A stretch of 10,917 nt of DNA. Source: DUPQ01 sp022706885 (lineage in GTDB: Bacteria > Bacillota > Clostridia > DUPQ01). Positions 1 through 9,136 of the stretch are shown here, one piece after another. A model generated the notes under the pieces. The model had not been told where the DNA came from. It did no database searches and saw only the letters and a list, made by a program, of their open reading frames with translations. A program made the translations under genes and the position numbers. The DNA is taken from positions 1 to 10,917 of the forward strand of contig JAKJBR010000041.1 of assembly GCA_022706885.1 (NCBI GenBank), given 5' to 3'. Positions within the stretch are counted from its first letter, which is position 1. Every line of letters begins with the position of its first letter.

Positions 1-3000
1 AAGCGCTATGGAAGGTTCGGATATCTGCTTCCAAATATACTCACTGTTTACCGATATACAGTAATTACCGTCTATATCAATACTGAAATTACCGCTGAAA
101 TACGGATTGACATCAACATATGATAAATTCAGCAATTCGGAAAGAGTCATAGTATAGTACTGATGTCCCACAACAGCTGCTATGAGATATTCTCCTGTTC
201 TTAAAGTCTGCCCTTCCGATTGCGTCTCGGTGTACTTGTATATATCGGCCTGTGATTCCACTAATTTGATAGGGAATGATAATATTGTCTGATTATCTTC
301 CGCAACTTCAATAACATAAGAATGGAAAGCAGGCTGCACAGGTGTCATGGAAGCTACCTGATAGAGCTGAACTCTTCCCGACATGCTTGCTGCGGTTGAA
401 ACATCGGTAGTAAGCTTAAACTGAAGATTATCCGAATCGAAGTACATATAATATATCGTGTCTATACCTGTTGATATATCTACATATCCCAAAAGATATA
501 CACTGTTTAGTCCCAAGGTATGTGTGTAAACACGCCATTTATATTCCGTTAAGTCAACGGAAGACTGATCATCCACAAGTTCAATCTGCGGTGTCATATC
601 CTCCAGATTACCCTGTGCTCCTGTCAGTAAATATGTGTCTGTATATCCACGGTTTTTCAGTATAACCTCCAGATCGGTTCCCTGATTTATCCATACGCTG
701 GAATCAAAGAAAGTCACATAACTGCTGGTGAAACCTAAAGACAGATTCATAAGTGCCGTTATATCGATAGCTCTGGCATTGTATATGTCATTCATAGATA
801 AAGAATAGTATCTGTCCACAATCGAGTCACCGTTCTCGTCCACTTCGGCAACTATCATATAATTACCCGATTCAAACAAGCTGACCGACTGTGTAAGCTT
901 TGCTTTACCGGAAAGCATGGAAATTGTATCGGTAACATCATCCAGCTCCGCACTTTTATCCACACGGAATATATACAGAGGTGTCGATGTAGTATCGGTT
1001 GCTGTAAATGATGCGGCAACATTATTATATGTATATGTCCACGTTGCACCTTGGGAAGTACCCAGATAAAGCCCCTGCTGGTTCCTTCTTATGTAATATG
1101 TCTGATCGCCTACCGTCTTTTTAAAGCTCGTTCCGTCGGCTTCCCAGACTATATCGGGAATTACACTTCCTTCAAGTACTGTCGAACCTAAATTATATCC
1201 TATTATTCCGTTTGATGTATATCTTACCGCATAACATATTCCGTCCTGATATATTGTTATCACATATGTGCCCGATGCAGGCATACCTGATGTAGTCTTA
1301 CTCGTCAAAGTGTATGTTTCGTTACCGTTATCTGTAGCCTGATACAGTGTGACAGGCATTTCATTGGATGTTGTCTCTATATTGTTGGTTTCACCTACCA
1401 TGAGATGAGCCGCAGCAAGATTGGTGCTGATAATACTGTACAACCTGGAATCGGAACCCAATATGCCACTGTAGTTATACTCCCATTGTGTAGTCTGCGT
1501 ACCTGTTAATGTAAAGTAACCGTTGCTTATTGTAAGATGAATATTTGTACCGAAAACAAGATATTTACCGATAGCACCCGCTGAAGCTGATATGTGGTGC
1601 ACTGCAGCAGTTATATTACTCGTCCAATCAACCGGTAATGTGGAGCCTAAATATGTACGAGTAAGTACGGAAGATTGTTGCCCAATAAGAAAATACTCAG
1701 ATTGGTCATAAAGAACCATAACATAGGTTTTTCCGGCTATCAAACCGTTTTCAGCGAGAGTATAGACTCCTGAATTGTATTCATACATATATACAGTAAT
1801 ACCATTGGATGGAGATGTATTAAATACCGGCGCAGCATACGGTGTATAAACTGTACCTTTTGAATAATAGAAATAAGCATTGGAATCAAGGAAAAATGTC
1901 GTACCCGAATCTTTGTTTCTTCCAAAAGAAGAACCGTTATAAGTAAGATACCTATTATTAGGGTTACACAATTGTATTCCCGAACCTGATGAAACTGCAG
2001 TCAGTATATCATTGTCAAATATTAAATTAGTCGTCGTTGTAATTGTTCCGTTTGTCTGTACTGACACACCAGAAAGAGGAACCATATAAAAAGAATTATT
2101 ATTAATTCTCAATGTATAATACGATGATCCTGATTTTAATAGCAACACTTTACCGCCTCCAGTAGATGTTGTAGGAACAATAGTACCCGTACCACCACTG
2201 TATGAGTAATTGCATAACTTTGCATAATATGTTCCATTATCAGTAGTCATTGTTAAAACGGTTGCACTTGACCGTCTGGGAAAATTGTGTTCTGCAAAGC
2301 TGAGCTGACCGGTTGCACTCACACTCCAGGTACCGTTTGAAGTTGTTGCGGAAGTAATAACCCCGCTTGAGTTGGCGGAGATATATCGATCTGCATTGAC
2401 AAACACCCATCCTCCGACACTTTCCGTAGCTGTCCATAAACATCCCGCATCCTGACCCGTATCGGAAGTGTAATTGACAAGACTGATGGTTCCCGAACTG
2501 TTCTTAACCGCAGAAAGATTCACCCCGTTATCTTTTGCTAATAGCAAATACGATGTTCCGTCAACAGGTGAAGTGACCGGATTACCGCTTGTATCACATA
2601 TTACAATGGGATATCCCGTGGAGGCGAAGGAACAAGAAATTCCCGATGCTATATATCTGTCCGGACCTGTATATGAATCTCTTATTGTAAGGCTTGATGT
2701 ATCACCTGTAAATCTGATTGCTCTTGAATTAATACCCACCAGTCCGTTTGCCCGGTTATTAATAAAACCCCACAACCCGTTATTATTCGTTATCCGCCAC
2801 ACCATAGGGTCTGAGCTTAACTCCATACCGCCACCGGATGTCTGATATACTACCGAAAAGCCTCCACCCGTTATATACGAGAACAACTGCATGTACTGCG
2901 TGGTTGATTCAGGGTCATATGTAGCATCAGGATAAAAGTCATAATACTGCTGCTTCCATATATGACTCAGTATCTCATTTCTTTCGATTTCAGTAAGTTT

Positions 3001-6000
3001 CTCTTTAATATATTTCGCAACATTTCTTGCTTCAAGATCCAATCCGTTTTGCGCTATACCGAGAGAGGTATAACCCTCGGCATCTCTGCCCGCAATAATG
3101 AAATCTCCACTCTTCAAACTGTCATTCGCCGCATCGGTTACCCTGCTGACTATATATGTAGGCTTGAATCTATATATATATGTATGTGTAGCTTCCGATA
3201 TGTCGGCAGTAAGAGAGAAAGTATTTGTTGCAATATCATAAGTAAGGTAATATTTAATTCCTCCGTTGGTATAAAACATGTATTTTGATATACCGTCATA
3301 GTACCATTGGGTTTCCGGCTGAGTACTGATATTGACATTAATACTGGTTATACCTATATCCGAACCGGAAGCGGTTAACCAGTCTCTGACGACATTTGTG
3401 GAGTAGTAATCCTGATAGAAATACAATCCTTTATCACTGCTTGTCTGATGCCAGTCCACTTCCACAGGCACCATTATGAGCATATCGGTACTGTGCTGTT
3501 CAATAATATTATCGTTTTCATCTAGTATATTACTGTTGTTTATAGCGGAAGCCTGAGAAGTTACATTTGTTCCGCATATAACTTTATTGTTCAATTCGTC
3601 TATTGTTTCACCTAAAGCATAAAAACTGGTAGAAGAATCGGGATTATCCACTTTGGCTGTAATCATATAGTTCATATCCGCATCCAGATTATCGCCAATC
3701 TCATTAACCTCTTCTATAAGGACATTGATGTCGTAGTCCGTAGCTTCATACAGATATGGGTATGTATATTCAGCCGGTTTAGGATTGCTATTATTGTTCA
3801 AGGAAATAGCAAATATACCGGGTGTCGGAGTTTTCCAAACATAATACTCATAAGGGCTCTTTCTCCCCATGATAAAGAAGGAGTTGCCTATATAGTTGCC
3901 GGTTCCGTCGGTACGATACAGAGGTCCTTGATCACGGGATAAACTCGTACCCCCTAGTCCCATACCTGTAGGTGACGCATCGTCACTATTATTTTCCAGA
4001 CTATTACTGGTACTTGTCCTATTCCTATTTATATTAGAAGTCAAAACCATTACAAGGGTACGGGATGACGGGTTATTGGATGCACCCAAATACAGATTGG
4101 TCACATCATGCCTTAACTGATATCCGCACTCATATATTTGACCTGTACTGTTGTTTTTCTTAGCATCCAATCTCCATCTGTAATAGGCAAGGTCGCATGT
4201 AGTGGTCAATATACCGTTGCCTGCATCATAGGTTGAAGTAGGTGCAATATTCATTGATTCTACCGTAGCTTGATCCACTTCGCCGTATGAACCGAGTGCA
4301 TATGGAGGATTATTAGCCATATCGGTTAAAGGTGCACTAAGTAAAAAGTAATACTTACTAGGTGCCACCAGTGATCCGTTTATAAAGGTGGCATCATTCT
4401 CTACCATATTCTGTACCGGAGCAACACCGGCATATTCATACTCATATATTACCTTATAAAGCCTTATTTCATATATCAGTCCCGCTGCTTCGGGATCGGA
4501 TGTAATCACAAAGGTTGTTGTGCTGTTGTTATATGCCATATAATATAATGTGTCCGAAGACCTGTAATACAACCTGCCCGATACGGCATCGTACATCCAC
4601 TGAACGGGTATTGTAGATAAAGTCAGTTGTGTATTGGCGGAGTTGGACAGATATGAACCGTCTGAGGCATATTTAATATTCTGCAATGAAGGTTTCGGTG
4701 ATGTAGTGCCTACCTCCCATTTGTACCCTTCATTTGTTCCGTTGTCCAAAAGAAGATTAAGTTGAGCCTTAGTAGCTGTTCCGTTTGCATAAACTGTTAC
4801 GTCTGCAACACCCAATGTGTTTGTATTTGTCATTACCAAAGCCTGATACGAGCTACCGGTATTGGCTGCAATCATATACTGGCCTTTCTGTACGACAGAA
4901 CTCTCTGCGGACAGAAGCCTTGCACCTCTGTATGTGTGATACAGCGGTTCCTTATCGTCCGGCACCAGTTTGTAAATATATACAGCGTATTGGTTAACTC
5001 CTAAAGTGAAGCTGCAATTTCCCGTACCGTAGATATATGTAAGGTAACTGCCGGCTGTCCTGAGCGTACCCCCATTTGCCGCCCCCTGTGTATATGTCCA
5101 GTTAATCTGCTGTTGCGTCAGAGCTAAAGAAGAACCGGAATAGCCCAAATAGTATGTGGAACTCAATTTTTCACGAAATGCCACTACTCCCGATGATGCG
5201 TAGGCTGCATTCCATACATACCTTTTCAAAGTATGATAATTACCTATAGTCCAGCTGGCAGGCATCGGCTGCAAAGAAAAATCGTTGGCGAAAGTACCGT
5301 CTACCACCTGGGTTCCTCCGACACCCTCCGATGTGCCTACACCTAAAAGGTAATGATTTCCGCCATACTGCGCTGTAATTATATAGTCATCATTAAGCGT
5401 TAAATCCGCTATATCATCCACCAATTCCAGATTGAAACCGTTGGATATCTGGTATATCTCTATTACAGTGTCCTTTTCCGTGGAAAAATAGAAACTGGAT
5501 GTATCGGTATTGAAGTTGAGATAGTATCTTGTTGTAACATATCCGCTCCCCACTGCCTCTATTATTGAGTATGTAAATGTACTGTCCGCAACACTGGCCC
5601 TGAAAGTTGCGGCACCTTCCGGATTGTTTGTAAGGGCCAAATCCAGTGATGAACCATCCTGTGAAACCGATAAGTATTGCGATCTGAAACGTGTATTATT
5701 GAAAGTAGGATCCTGCGTATCGGTATTGTTGTACCATATACAGCTTGAGTATATGCCATCCGAAACACCGCCTTTAATATACTCGGTAACATCTACTTTT
5801 TCCGAGTCGTCAAAGTTATATACAATTGTTCCGTCCTGACCTATTTCGGCAATAATCTTCAACGCATAATACTTGTAATCCGACACCGCTTCGTCATATA
5901 TCTTCGCAACAATAATGTATTGTCCTCTGTCAAGAATATTGCCCGACGCCGTTAGCGTACTTACTCCGGCATATCTTGTCTCGTTGGCAGATGCACCGGT

Positions 6001-7518
6001 AGATACCAGACTTCCGCCTCCCTGCTGGCTTTCGCTGTACCTGTATTCATTTGCACAATACAGAACAGATTGTGTTACATTAAATCCTTCTATATTCAGA
6101 AGATTTATATTGCCTCTTCCCTGCCAAATGTCACGAACAGTGTCATTTTCTTGCGAAAGTATGAATTTAAATATGCCTTGCGAGAAATGATTTATATTCT
6201 GTCCGCCCTGAGATGTAGTGGTTATACCGCTCCATATGCCCAACTGTCCGTTTATATTCTTCAAAGGATACTCATAAATATTCGGTTGTTTTTGTGCAAG
6301 TTCATATATTGAGTCGGCAAAGAAAGGTTGTGACAATAATGTAGCACCCGTACCGCTTATTGTCAGTTCGGAGAAAGGTATGTCGTTTATTATCGCCCTA
6401 TCATCAATATAGCCTACGGTGGTAAAACGCGAATAGGTATTAATATCCGCACCGTCTATTTTTATAACGCCCTCACCTGCTACCGTTATATTGTGTGCCA
6501 TACCGTCAATGTGACCTGCAAACAAGCCGATATGTCTTCTATCGGTCTGTGCTTCGGTATCGGCAAATATATGGCCGGGAACGGCACTGAGTATCGATTC
6601 CCATATCGCATCCAAAGCCGTTTTTATGGCATTGGGTTGTGATTCCGTGCAATCTATCGTTATATTATAAAGAATGATATCACTGACAGAAGACATGCTT
6701 ACTATATTCTCCAAATTTACCGTCTGGCCGCCATGTCCGTCATCCACCATTTCGTATTCTCTTCCTATGCAGCTTATGAATCCCACATCTATCTGATCTT
6801 CAGGTGCCTTAACCGTAACATCGGATACTATCTGGGGAGCGGCAAGTAATGAGCTTACCGGTAAATAGTAATCATTATCCGATGTCTTTATTAAATGCGA
6901 ATTACCTGCAATCGCCGGATAAAGGGTAATATAGAAATCCGGTACTTTTATATATTCCGCAGTAGTGGCGGTTCCGTTTACAATAGTAACCGGCTGCCCG
7001 TTAATGGTTGTGGTGCCTACTTCAGCTACCACATTCGCCGATCCGCCCGCACTCAGATATACATACTCGGAATCACTGACCAGATATGCATAAAGAAGCC
7101 CCGTCAGGTTATCTATAAAGGGATAATCATTGTTGCCTATCGGTTCCTGTGTAATACCGGAAAGACTCAAAACCTGCGGCGTAGGTTGCCCGGTAAAATT
7201 AAATGCAAAGTAGAACTTATCAGCTCCATATACCTCCTTTGCACTGAGAAGCTTTCCGCCGTTATTCAGAACAATAAGGTTGTTCATTCTGTCCTGGTTG
7301 TCGATTACGAACGGATTTTCCGGTGTAACTCCGTACCCGTACTGCGGTTCTCTGTACTCTTCATCCAATGCGGCGAATGCATTCAACCTTATAACTCCGT
7401 TAACTTGAATTAAAGCACTGTACTTACCGTAATATTCATAGTAAGCATATACGCTTATCGCTATAAGCAGAGCTGCCAGTATAACACTTATTATTACTGT
7501 AATGCGCTTTTTTCTCAT
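1..7518 (-). CDS. Giant modular surface protein, C-terminus beyond window
   Basis: The frame is open for 2506 codons from ATG 7518 to the left edge with no stop, so the gene is partial at its 3' end. An AAAGGA ribosome binding site lies about 8 bases before the ATG, and the ATG overlaps the preceding stop codon as ATGA. Residues 1-5 are basic (MRKKR) and residues 6-24 form a hydrophobic helix, followed by Ala-Tyr-Tyr where the three upstream proteins have Ala-Trp-Phe. Residues about 60-500 look like a beta-helix/GLUG-type region. From about residue 525 onward there are repeated, degenerate modules rich in Tyr, Thr, Ser and Asn. No enzymatic motif was seen. Its place as last gene of a cyclic-di-GMP-controlled operon with SipW-type proteins suggests a secreted adhesin or matrix scaffold; this is inference. 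The wall-anchoring end, if any, is outside the window, so LPXTG sorting cannot be judged. Confidence 0.9.
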   Translation of the reverse strand, partial: MRKKRITVIISVILAALLIAISVYAYYEYYGKYSALIQVNGVIRLNAFAALDEEYREPQYGYGVTPENPFVIDNQDRMNNLIVLNNGGKLLSAKEVYGADKFYFAFNFTGQPTPQVLSLSGITQEPIGNNDYPFIDNLTGLLYAYLVSDSEYVYLSAGGSANVVAEVGTTTINGQPVTIVNGTATTAEYIKVPDFYITLYPAIAGNSHLIKTSDNDYYLPVSSLLAAPQIVSDVTVKAPEDQIDVGFISCIGREYEMVDDGHGGQTVNLENIVSMSSVSDIILYNITIDCTESQPNAIKTALDAIWESILSAVPGHIFADTEAQTDRRHIGLFAGHIDGMAHNITVAGEGVIKIDGADINTYSRFTTVGYIDDRAIINDIPFSELTISGTGATLLSQPFFADSIYELAQKQPNIYEYPLKNINGQLGIWSGITTTSQGGQNINHFSQGIFKFILSQENDTVRDIWQGRGNINLLNIEGFNVTQSVLYCANEYRYSESQQGGGSLVSTGASANETRYAGVSTLTASGNILDRGQYIIVAKIYDEAVSDYKYYALKIIAEIGQDGTIVYNFDDSEKVDVTEYIKGGVSDGIYSSCIWYNNTDTQDPTFNNTRFRSQYLSVSQDGSSLDLALTNNPEGAATFRASVADSTFTYSIIEAVGSGYVTTRYYLNFNTDTSSFYFSTEKDTVIEIYQISNGFNLELVDDIADLTLNDDYIITAQYGGNHYLLGVGTSEGVGGTQVVDGTFANDFSLQPMPASWTIGNYHTLKRYVWNAAYASSGVVAFREKLSSTYYLGYSGSSLALTQQQINWTYTQGAANGGTLRTAGSYLTYIYGTGNCSFTLGVNQYAVYIYKLVPDDKEPLYHTYRGARLLSAESSVVQKGQYMIAANTGSSYQALVMTNTNTLGVADVTVYANGTATKAQLNLLLDNGTNEGYKWEVGTTSPKPSLQNIKYASDGSYLSNSANTQLTLSTIPVQWMYDAVSGRLYYRSSDTLYYMAYNNSTTTFVITSDPEAAGLIYEIRLYKVIYEYEYAGVAPVQNMVENDATFINGSLVAPSKYYFLLSAPLTDMANNPPYALGSYGEVDQATVESMNIAPTSTYDAGNGILTTTCDLAYYRWRLDAKKNNSTGQIYECGYQLRHDVTNLYLGASNNPSSRTLVMVLTSNINRNRTSTSNSLENNSDDASPTGMGLGGTSLSRDQGPLYRTDGTGNYIGNSFFIMGRKSPYEYYVWKTPTPGIFAISLNNNSNPKPAEYTYPYLYEATDYDINVLIEEVNEIGDNLDADMNYMITAKVDNPDSSTSFYALGETIDELNNKVICGTNVTSQASAINNSNILDENDNIIEQHSTDMLIMVPVEVDWHQTSSDKGLYFYQDYYSTNVVRDWLTASGSDIGITSINVNISTQPETQWYYDGISKYMFYTNGGIKYYLTYDIATNTFSLTADISEATHTYIYRFKPTYIVSRVTDAANDSLKSGDFIIAGRDAEGYTSLGIAQNGLDLEARNVAKYIKEKLTEIERNEILSHIWKQQYYDFYPDATYDPESTTQYMQLFSYITGGGFSVVYQTSGGGMELSSDPMVWRITNNNGLWGFINNRANGLVGINSRAIRFTGDTSSLTIRDSYTGPDRYIASGISCSFASTGYPIVICDTSGNPVTSPVDGTSYLLLAKDNGVNLSAVKNSSGTISLVNYTSDTGQDAGCLWTATESVGGWVFVNADRYISANSSGVITSATTSNGTWSVSATGQLSFAEHNFPRRSSATVLTMTTDNGTYYAKLCNYSYSGGTGTIVPTTSTGGGKVLLLKSGSSYYTLRINNNSFYMVPLSGVSVQTNGTITTTTNLIFDNDILTAVSSGSGIQLCNPNNRYLTYNGSSFGRNKDSGTTFFLDSNAYFYYSKGTVYTPYAAPVFNTSPSNGITVYMYEYNSGVYTLAENGLIAGKTYVMVLYDQSEYFLIGQQSSVLTRTYLGSTLPVDWTSNITAAVHHISASAGAIGKYLVFGTNIHLTISNGYFTLTGTQTTQWEYNYSGILGSDSRLYSIISTNLAAAHLMVGETNNIETTSNEMPVTLYQATDNGNETYTLTSKTTSGMPASGTYVITIYQDGICYAVRYTSNGIIGYNLGSTVLEGSVIPDIVWEADGTSFKKTVGDQTYYIRRNQQGLYLGTSQGATWTYTYNNVAASFTATDTTSTPLYIFRVDKSAELDDVTDTISMLSGKAKLTQSVSLFESGNYMIVAEVDENGDSIVDRYYSLSMNDIYNARAIDITALMNLSLGFTSSYVTFFDSSVWINQGTDLEVILKNRGYTDTYLLTGAQGNLEDMTPQIELVDDQSSVDLTEYKWRVYTHTLGLNSVYLLGYVDISTGIDTIYYMYFDSDNLQFKLTTDVSTAASMSGRVQLYQVASMTPVQPAFHSYVIEVAEDNQTILSFPIKLVESQADIYKYTETQSEGQTLRTGEYLIAAVVGHQYYTMTLSELLNLSYVDVNPYFSGNFSIDIDGNYCISVNSEYIWKQISEPSIAL
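150..5960 (-). repeat. Array of degenerate beta-trefoil-like modules in the giant protein
   Basis: A recurrent segment of the form G-x-Y-[ILM]-[IVL]-x-A followed 6-17 residues later by [YF]-[YT]-[ASL]-[LM] occurs near plus-strand positions 5920, 5390, 4880, 4345, 3670, 3100, 2545, 2140 (weak), 1722 (weak), 1265, 860 and 190. These correspond to residues of about 533, 710, 880, 1058, 1283, 1473, 1658, 1793, 1933, 2085, 2220 and 2443. Between successive copies comes a Trp-containing segment (for example YKWEV, YRWRL, EYKWRV). Then comes W-x-Y-(D/T) leading to YYLxY, F-x-L-T and finally an I-Y-x-[YF]-[KR] strand. Good copies of this last part lie near 3205-3310 and 4500-4605. Three similar strand groups per module suggest a ricin-type or fascin-like beta-trefoil, but no exact QxW triplet is kept, so the fold is a guess. 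The copies differ too much for recent duplication. Confidence 0.55.
6020..7340 (-). other. Probable beta-helix (GLUG-like) N-terminal region of the giant protein
   Basis: This covers roughly residues 60-500 of the giant protein. Near residue 68 is a segment of the form PFVIDNQDRMNNLIVLNNGG, which resembles the 'P-ahI-s-eqL-nLa-l-n-G' segment that opens many beta-helix adhesin domains. About 270 residues further on is HIGLFAGHIDGMAHNITV, which resembles the GLUG pattern (hG-hFG-h-g-I-NlTV), followed by short strands and turns. What is seen is the two pattern matches. The fold assignment is inferred by resemblance and the boundaries are approximate. Confidence 0.45.
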
Positions 7519-8390
7519 AACGGTCGTTCCTTTCTGTCATGTGCCAAAACATATATTCTGTCAAAACCCGCATCGGCGGATTTATAAGGTATACTCCTGA
7601 AATTACAGGTAAATGTATATATGTTCTTTGTATCAATCTGAAGAACATAAAAGGGAACATTATACCAGGTCATAGTCTGACTTATACGTGATGCATCGCT
7701 TTTTATGCGGAAAAACAGCACAAGACGGCATTTGGATTCCCCGCCATATGTATATATATATTGCTCTTCCGTCAAATTCTTCAATGTTATACTCAAATGG
7801 TCATGTTCAATATAGTCTAAAGGAGCACCTTCCGGAGGCGTGGGCTGCTCTACGGGAGGCTGGAATATTCTTGTATATTCCGCCGCCTGTACCGTTGTTA
7901 TAGCGTCTGTAGAAGCCGGGTTAATGTCTGCGGCACCGGATATTGCATACTCTATAGTGGTATATACAATCTTGTAATTGGCTTCAGTCCCGTTCATACC
8001 CGATTGGAGCATCATACCTACATATGCTTCAAGATTTCCGTTCAAAAAATCGTCGTCGGGATATGTAAACATAAGCATATAGTAGTCCGTAATGTCGTTA
8101 GTGGTATAAAATATTCCGCCCCATTCAACAAAAGTTGCTTCCGTTCCGCAGGTTGCTACAACGGTATCTTCCGCAGCATTCAGTCCCGCCTTAACAAAGT
8201 AACCTAAACTTTCACTGTATTGATATAAATCCACATCTATCTCGTGTTGAATATCCGATTCAACTGTCACACTCTCGGCAGTCGGGAAATAGAACCATGC
8301 TAAACTGGCAGTGACAAGTATCGCTATAAGCAAAACTATACTTAAAGCGGTTAACAGTATCCCTTTACTGTTTTTCACAAATTCTTTCAT
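7515..8390 (-). CDS. SipW-type secreted protein C, 291 aa
   Basis: The chosen start, ATG at 8390, overlaps the stop of the preceding gene as ATGA and follows a GGGGGGCGGG stretch. A longer frame from 8423 would overlap the previous gene by 37 bases and has no ribosome binding site of its own. Residues 10-30 form one strong hydrophobic helix, followed at 31-33 by Ala-Trp-Phe in SLAWFYFP. That is the cleavage-site pattern of SipW-dependent (TasA/camelysin-type) export signals. The mature part is acidic and beta-rich, with Tyr-rich strands such as VDLYQYS near residue 54. It has a Pro-rich turn near 180-190 (QPPVEQPTPPEG) that may separate two lobes. No catalytic motif is visible. It ends in a basic tail (DRKERPL) whose stop overlaps the start of the giant gene. 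It is probably a matrix or fibre subunit; the exact family is not recognised. Confidence 0.87.
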   Translation of the reverse strand: MKEFVKNSKGILLTALSIVLLIAILVTASLAWFYFPTAESVTVESDIQHEIDVDLYQYSESLGYFVKAGLNAAEDTVVATCGTEATFVEWGGIFYTTNDITDYYMLMFTYPDDDFLNGNLEAYVGMMLQSGMNGTEANYKIVYTTIEYAISGAADINPASTDAITTVQAAEYTRIFQPPVEQPTPPEGAPLDYIEHDHLSITLKNLTEEQYIYTYGGESKCRLVLFFRIKSDASRISQTMTWYNVPFYVLQIDTKNIYTFTCNFRSIPYKSADAGFDRIYVLAHDRKERPL

Positions 8391-9136
8391 TGCCCGCCCC
8401 CCGTAAACGGATACAATACGCATCCTTCTATTGTTAACGAACAGTTCATCTCTATATTCTGATTAGCTCCGGTATCCATATACCAGACCGGTACAATTAC
8501 CAATATGTCCGCTTTACCGTTAGTTCCTGCGGGATATGCCACACCTTCCGGTAATGTAAATTGAAGGTCCGCCTGCAACCCGTTTTCTTCCGTGTAAATA
8601 TGGTCGACTCCGGTATTGGTTATACTGTAAAAGGCATTTCCGTTATCATACGGGTATAACTCATAGGTCTCCCCTCCCATACCGTCCGGCGTTGCTTCCA
8701 ACACGGCAAATATAACGGTGTTTTCCTCAATACACAAATTGCTTGCAAAAGATTCGGAATTGAAACCTCCTTCACCTTCCAACACCAACAGTCCCGCAAA
8801 CTCCATCATAAAGGTTTGATATGACACGATATCGACATCTAAGATAAGAAATGCATAATAAAGTACATCACCGGGAATTATTGTTTTTTCATAATTTCCC
8901 ATAATATCATCCAGAGTGCAGTCGGCATCAAATGCAACTTCATCATTCTTGAATGGAGCAACGCTGCTTGTCTCACATTGGGTAATCGAATATATATTGG
9001 ATGCCGTCATACCGGATTTTCTGTCTTCTCTGAACCATGCGGTGGAAATACTGCCGAACCGGAATAAGCATGCTATAATAAGCAGCAATAAAGCGGAAAA
9101 TGCGATTATGCCTTTTTTAATGATATTCTTAGGCAT
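8387..9136 (-). CDS. SipW-type secreted protein B, 249 aa
   Basis: ATG 9136 follows a GGGAGGAG ribosome binding site that lies inside the last codons of the preceding gene, and it shares one base with that gene's TAA stop (TAATG). Residues 9-28 are hydrophobic and are followed by Ser-Thr-Ala-Trp-Phe at 31-35, a SipW-type signal. The mature part is acidic. It contains IIPGDVLYYAFLI around residues 86-98, resembling the 'l-PG-e' strand found in TasA/camelysin-like proteins. A long strand pair lies near the C-terminus (ADILVIVPVWYMDTG, then NIEMNCSLTIEGC). Two Cys residues in this last strand pair could form a disulphide. The end is Gly-rich and overlaps the next gene by ATGA. An extracellular fibre or matrix subunit role is inferred from signal type and neighbours; a specific family is not certain. 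Confidence 0.87.
   Translation of the reverse strand: MPKNIIKKGIIAFSALLLLIIACLFRFGSISTAWFREDRKSGMTASNIYSITQCETSSVAPFKNDEVAFDADCTLDDIMGNYEKTIIPGDVLYYAFLILDVDIVSYQTFMMEFAGLLVLEGEGGFNSESFASNLCIEENTVIFAVLEATPDGMGGETYELYPYDNGNAFYSITNTGVDHIYTEENGLQADLQFTLPEGVAYPAGTNGKADILVIVPVWYMDTGANQNIEMNCSLTIEGCVLYPFTGGGQ

Noticed and set aside
2474..2845. Plus-strand open frame of 123 codons
   Set aside because: It is antisense to the repeat array of the giant gene, and its open frame follows from the codon bias of the real gene. No recognisable features.
3165..3190. Runs of tatata, here and at many other sites, as possible microsatellites or promoter elements
   Set aside because: They arise from in-frame Tyr-Ile (TAT ATA) codons of the giant protein and are too short and varied for a tandem repeat locus.
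6895..7413. Plus-strand open frame of 172 codons
   Set aside because: It lies wholly antisense to the giant gene, encodes a Cys/Arg/Ile-rich sequence with no domain look, and has no ribosome binding site or operon context.
8391..8423. Upstream extension of the 291-aa protein to a start at 8423
   Set aside because: It would place extra residues before a complete SipW-type signal and overlap the previous gene by 37 bases, whereas ATG 8390 gives the same ATGA overlap seen at the next junction.
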